From Takifugu bimaculatus (Eukaryota; Chordata; Actinopteri; Tetraodontiformes; Tetraodontidae): DNA of 64,000 nt. The position numbers were made by a program, and so were the translations under genes. The stretch covers positions 825,634-889,633 of the forward strand of contig CP034991.1 of NCBI GenBank assembly GCA_004026145.2. Direction: 5' to 3'. Below the pieces are notes generated by a model. That model saw only the letters and a list, made by a program, of their open reading frames with translations. It had not been told where the DNA came from and made no database searches. Positions 58,791 through 64,000 of the stretch are shown piece after piece; within the stretch, counting starts at the first letter, position 1, and every line of letters starts with the position of its first letter.

Positions 58791-61700
58791 GAGGTGCAGC
58801 ACATCTTCTGAGTCCCCCTCCTGCCCACTCCTCTTTCCATTGTCTCTTGTTCCGGTCCTCCTCAGCTGCCCTCGGTGACGAGACCCCATCATCTTTTAAT
58901 TGTGATTCAGACCTCACTGCAACACCGGTACACATTTAAAATGCGCCTGGCGTGCTGATTTTGATGAGGATGACAGCAGTCTGTAAAAATGTAATCATAA
59001 ATAAATAACACAAATCCGAACTGTCACAGCTTGCCAAAATATTCACATGGCAGCGGCTTTTATTTATTCATTGGCCTAATCTTCTGTCTTGCACACTTGG
59101 ATTTGGAGCTTCAGCCTCCAGACATAAGAATATTTGAGCATCACATGGTGCAACAATCACCTCATTTTCTGTGCCATGCATCAACAGTATACGGACACCA
59201 GTCGGCCGGCGGGTCAGAGTGTGAGTCAGCCATCCCACATGACAATCACACAGATCAAAGCTGCATAAAAGAACGGCTCATAAAGTGGTTAGGATGATGA
59301 AACTTTAAGTGTCGGGGTCCATCGGCGTAGCCTGACCTGATTACTTGGAGTGCATCGCATCTGGCGGGAAGCTCCGAGCCTCCAAACCCTGGAAATTCAT
59401 ATGCAGAAGAAGAACTGTGAATATTCCCAGCAGCACGTCTAGAGTCTGAAATGTATTTCAGATCCAGAACCCTAATGTGCTTCAGTGGGATTTCAGGTGA
59501 TTTGCAGCCGTTTTTTTTTTTTTTAGTGGGACACTCTCAAGCTGTCGAGGCAAATGTTCCCAATTCTCTAGCCAGAAGGAATGCAGGTGTTTTATATTTC
59601 AAAAGAGAAACATTACTGGAGGTTCTTTCAGGTCAGGCTTTGTTCATCCGAACTATATAACAAACAACATAGCAAATATTCAATATTTAGATGCATATGC
59701 ACCTAAATTAATTGCATATGCTGTATTTATATTTTCCCTGGACAGTATATTGTTCTGACCACTAGAAATGCAGTACTCATAGTCTGGAGAGAGTAAAATA
59801 TCAATGAGGGGAGAGGGGAACCTGGCCTTTCAGGATCCGCCGGGTGCAGCATCAATAATATATTATCAGTCATCAGTGTTGCATATTAGATGGAGGATGG
59901 GAGACAGACCATACTACCAAGGTGATTTACATCTGGGCCTCTTTCTCCTCTTTAAGTGGCTCCTGAATGGGAAATCTGGGGTTTCTTGGCAGGACGCAAC
60001 ACTGACGGGAAGAGTTCCTGGTTTTTAAATAGACTGTTTTCATCACTAAGATGCAATTTTGGCTCCATTTGGAGATTTGGTTTCTGTGATTGTTATGTCA
60101 GACGAGTTACCGACATCAAATCTTTGGCGTTCTTAATGACTTTCTATTTGCATAATCGCAGTATGCATATATAGACTCGCCAACAGCTTTAGCTGCAGCT
60201 CCCTGTATTAAATCCCTAATGTTGGTCTAATGTATGCTCCACGAGACGGGGGAAGTAATTGCATTTGCACAAATGAGCTTTTGATTGGTGATCCATAATG
60301 ACCCTGAGCTCAAGGTATAGAGACATACCGCTGATGAAGCGGCGCCTATTCAGAGGGGCTCGGAGCCACACTCGGAATCGTGTGTACGTGGGAGTCCTCG
60401 CAGGGCTTTGAAATCAGACATGAAAGTGGGGGAAAGGGGGGAGGGAAAGAAATGCGGACGAGATCATTTCATCTTGTGATCAATTGAAACTCTTCAAGGA
60501 TCAGTTGTGGAAATGAAAATATATTTTTCATATCAAGGTTAAGCTTGTGCTGAGCTGTACTTGCATTATGTATGTCGCTCTCCGTCCACGAGCACGCCGG
60601 ACCTCTGCAGAACGTGAACATACAAGTCCCCTTTTTGTTTGATCCACTAATGCACGTTACATTATCGCCTCTGCACTTGGAAAAAATGTTTTATGGGCCA
60701 CCATCTCCTGCAGCGCTGCACTTTCATTCCATCGCAGGCCACTCCAGTTTGAACCGCAGCACTAGACGGCACCCAGAGGAGGAAATAAATGCCACGGCTG
60801 GTGGCTGCCACCAAGAAACAACATGCTAAAGGGCACATGACTCCCATTAAACAAAATCCTGACAAACCGAGGCCCGAGTTAAAGCATTTACAGCGCTGTG
60901 AGATTGTGGGAGGATATGAGCAGCCTGGTGTGATGTGCCAAACCCTTAAAATAGACCTTTTTTGGGAAAATAGTTTAATGGCTGAATGCTTGTCAACGTT
61001 CCACTGAGGCGAGGGATTTGATTTCACTGTTGATTACCTCTGCTGATCACTGCGATTGATTTCTTTGGGGATAAATTTAGCATGCTGCTAAATGGAATGT
61101 TAAATACAGACGAGGGGCAAACAATGTGTCGATTGTGACGGCGAACTGAGGGGTGTCTGATCCAACTTTTCCTGCAGATCCACTCAAGGTCAGCAAATGA
61201 CGTGAAGCTAGTCTGTAGATCTCTAATCTGATGCTGCTCCCCTGCCTTCGTCTCACAGTCATTTGACCCTAAATATTGATCCACGTGCCTAAATGGGATC
61301 TTTTTTCCCCCATCTAGAGCAGATCAGATGTATTACTTCAGTGACATATTTCATCAAAACAGCTCAGGCTGGAAGTAGCTCTTTCAGGGCCGAACCTGAA
61401 AGGCTCTTTTTCCTTCTCGTTGTTTCAGGGGACAATGACAGGCCGGCGAGGCCCGCGGCGTCAGTCCAGACTATGATACATAGAGACTCAGATTGCACAT
61501 GAGCACCAGTCCAAACAGCTTGTCATGAGAAGATATTTACCCCTCAGTTCAGACATTATTCACACACAACTATGCCCTTGGTAGATAAGGAGCCATCTTT
61601 GACTGAAATAATATCCTGGTAGAGCCGTGCAGAGGCTGCGCCTGTGAGAGAGGATGTAAATCAAACAAAGGACAGATGATGGCAACTGAAAACTACAAAA

Positions 61701-64000
61701 AAGTGCCGTATCAACTTTGTGCCCTTTGGGATTTTATCAATATTGATACCAAACTAAGCGCTACACGGCTCTTCGAGCGCGGCTCTTCAAACAAACAAAA
61801 ACAGTCGGAAAGTATTTTCCTCGGAAAGTGTTTGATATGAATGATGTGATATCCACCCGCTTTAAAATGAACCCACCAACAGGAAGCTGGAAGGTTTATC
61901 AGCCAAGGAAGATTTCTGAGAGACAGGCGTTGCCATAGAGAGGACAATGGAGATAATGTGCAACACCAGCTTACGTTAATGGGTGTTTAAATGTCACTCT
62001 GGAATTTGCAAAGGTCTTGCTAGTTTGGCCCTCCCTCTGTCTGAATAAACAAAAGGCAATCGGGTCCTCAATCTCCAGGAAAACCGGAGTGAATGGGTTG
62101 TTTTGGAGGTGCTAAATAAAGTTGGCTATGCCTGATCAATAAGATATCACAGGCGAAAATTTCAATTGACCTGTGATTTTGTTTAAAAGGTTGCTTATCT
62201 TCTTCGTGCAGAAGTGAAACATGACAAAGCATCTTATCAGGTCTGCTTTGAAGCCCCATCTCCTGGTTTTATTTTAGGCGAAGCTCAGAGCAGATACAAA
62301 ATGGCATCAGCTACCAAACATTGTTGATGCTAGGCGCCAACAGCTTCGTAAATTTGGACTCTCTTCTTTCATCGATGGCGATTGAGCGATCATTTCAAAC
62401 AATGGAACCATTTTTACATGACTTTTAGCTAAATCCAAGGATTTAGTGAACTAAACCTAACAAAAAAACCATGCAGCTAGAGCAGATCTAATGACCTGAA
62501 GCAGTTTAACCATCATTGATAATTCATGGGATGGCCGTTTATGGTAAATCCACTTTTAACAGTGAACGAGGGTCGCTCTGCTTTCAGCCTCTTTACACAG
62601 ATATTATTGATGGCTGCTCTGAGTTTGGGGTTAAGATGTGGACGTGCGTCCGTGTCTGTGGTTCAGTGGAGAGACGGACGTTTCCTCCTGCAGAGGAGTG
62701 TCCATCCTGTTTCCATAGATCCTCTCCGCCACTCAGCTAGCAATACTGGCCTCCTCATGAGTCCATCCAAACCGACACTCCCCTCCCACGTCCACCTCCT
62801 GCATAATCTACAGAATCTGACTGTTGTTTGGGAGCGAATCTGCAGCTCGTCTCCGTATCATCCTGCTCCAAGTCTCCGACGTGCCCTTTGATAAAGCATC
62901 ACTCAACGCCGCAGGTGCCTGCAGCACTTTTTTCGTGTTGTTTGTTAATGTGCTAACAGAAGTGTGTTGTTGAGGGAATGAGCTCAGTAATCAGCCCAAT
63001 AAGCTTCAGCACTGGAGTTACTCACGCTTGACTCAGGCTGTTGATTGGTACTTTGCGTAGCATCAGTTGTTTATTCCAGAGAAGCCGCTTCTGTGCTCAG
63101 GAATTGATTTGCTGTAAAATCAGGGATGGTTATGAGACTGAAAATATCGCCACTCAGCTGAGGCCCAACGTCTGTTGTGAGAGTCATCTCAGACTTGAAA
63201 AGAAAGTTGATTTTATTGCACTTTTCTCCTTAACCTAAAAAAGCAACCCTCAGCATGGAGCCCAGACTAATGCGTGAGTCTAGTCTGAGGGCTTTTGGAG
63301 GTTTTGATCAATATTTGAGCGTCATTTTTATATATCCTGACTATTCTACTGTGTCAAACTCTGCCCACATCCCAAATCCTAAAGCCTGTCTCTAGTTTTC
63401 TCCCGCTCCATCAGCCAGGCAGCGTGTTTAAGGAGACTCCCATCCCTCCCATCACCACCACTCCCTGCAGCTTTCCTTCTGCACGTTCTGGGGACAACAG
63501 TGAAGCCCGTTTGCCTCCCTGCTTTTTTTATTCTCAGTGCAAAAGGGACAATAAATATTTGTAATATTGGCAAAAATATACTGATTTTTTTTCAATACCA
63601 CATCCAATTTGGAACCAATGAGCACTCTTTTGGTTCTGAACTATGGGAATCTTAAAGGAGCTGGAGGCCATTACATGTCGGAGGAAAAACTAATTGGCTT
63701 TTAAGGGCAGAGGAGTGATGTTTTAATTGATTAATAACGACGGGGCTCATCTCAGCTCTAGCAGTTTAGGCTAATTATCTCAGGACACGTGGGTCATGAC
63801 AGATCTGCCCCTGATAGAAATGTTTGTTCAGCATCTGTGTTCACTGCGAGGGAACGCTGAGAGCAATGGCACTCTTCACCGCTGATAGCTCTGCAGCACA
63901 GTGCTGCTCTTTGTACACAAATCCCTTTAATTATGGGATTTATACCCCAGCAGAGTGCAAACATGAATAAATAAGTGTAGCGTAGGAGAGGCAAACAGAG
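58791..64000. other. Unique noncoding sequence to the window end
   Basis: Short overlapping frames only, the longest 121 codons on each strand with no domain. A T-run is present at 59510-59524. The blocks at about 60180-60330 and 63650-63800 are repeat-free with conserved-looking homeodomain/POU-type motifs (AAGTAATTGCATTTGCAC, AACTAATTGGCTTTTAAG, TTTTAATTGATTAATAACG). No RNA genes, no CRISPR array and no transposon ends were recognised. Confidence 0.45.

Noticed and set aside
1..64000. CRISPR arrays, bacterial operons, phage or viral genes
   Set aside because: The repeats are ordinary microsatellites and transposons, and composition and elements are those of a vertebrate chromosome. No retroviral gag/pol/env-like frame was seen.

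Overview
The window looks like 64 kb of teleost fish chromosome from a gene desert or a very large intron. Several things point this way: AT-rich, CpG-poor background; many tetranucleotide, dinucleotide and G-run microsatellites; and transposon remnants typical of ray-finned fish, namely an L2/CR1-type LINE, a Tc1 element, tRNA-headed SINE sequence and LINE pieces with GGAT/TCCA tails. I found no host protein-coding exon that I can defend. Every open frame that resembles a known protein belongs to a transposable element. The other open frames are short and have no recognisable domain.

Layout. 0-7 kb: a LINE 3' remnant near 0.15 kb, a degraded LINE C-terminal remnant at 1.64-1.9 kb next to a TCCA array, and two diverged copies of an unidentified element of about 155 bp at 1.4 and 6.5 kb. 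7-25.4 kb: mostly unique noncoding sequence with a GA array (3.5 kb), a G run (15.35 kb) and a GT array (18.4 kb). 25.9-27.1 kb: a 5'-truncated but otherwise uninterrupted L2/CR1-type LINE with a TTCTGA-repeat tail. 27-36.5 kb: noncoding, with a CAT array at 31.4 kb. 36.5-37.3 kb: an internally deleted Tc1/mariner element with both ends. 38.9-39.2 kb: a degraded fish interspersed repeat. 43.59-44.55 kb: a LINE insertion flanked by a 13-bp target-site duplication whose 5' half is inverted, the signature of twin priming. 51.9-54.3 kb: three tRNA-derived loci on the minus strand: an intron-bearing tRNA-Arg(UCU)-like fragment, a tRNA-headed SINE and a tRNA-Leu(CAG)-like copy followed by a genomic CCA. 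54.3-64 kb: unique noncoding sequence.

Nothing here works together as a pathway. The non-repetitive stretches contain several AT-rich or homeodomain-site-rich blocks that resemble vertebrate conserved noncoding elements, but this cannot be shown without cross-species alignment. The best observations are the twin-primed LINE, the duplicated 155-bp element and the two tRNA-derived pseudogenes of apparently different origin. No undescribed gene system is evident.
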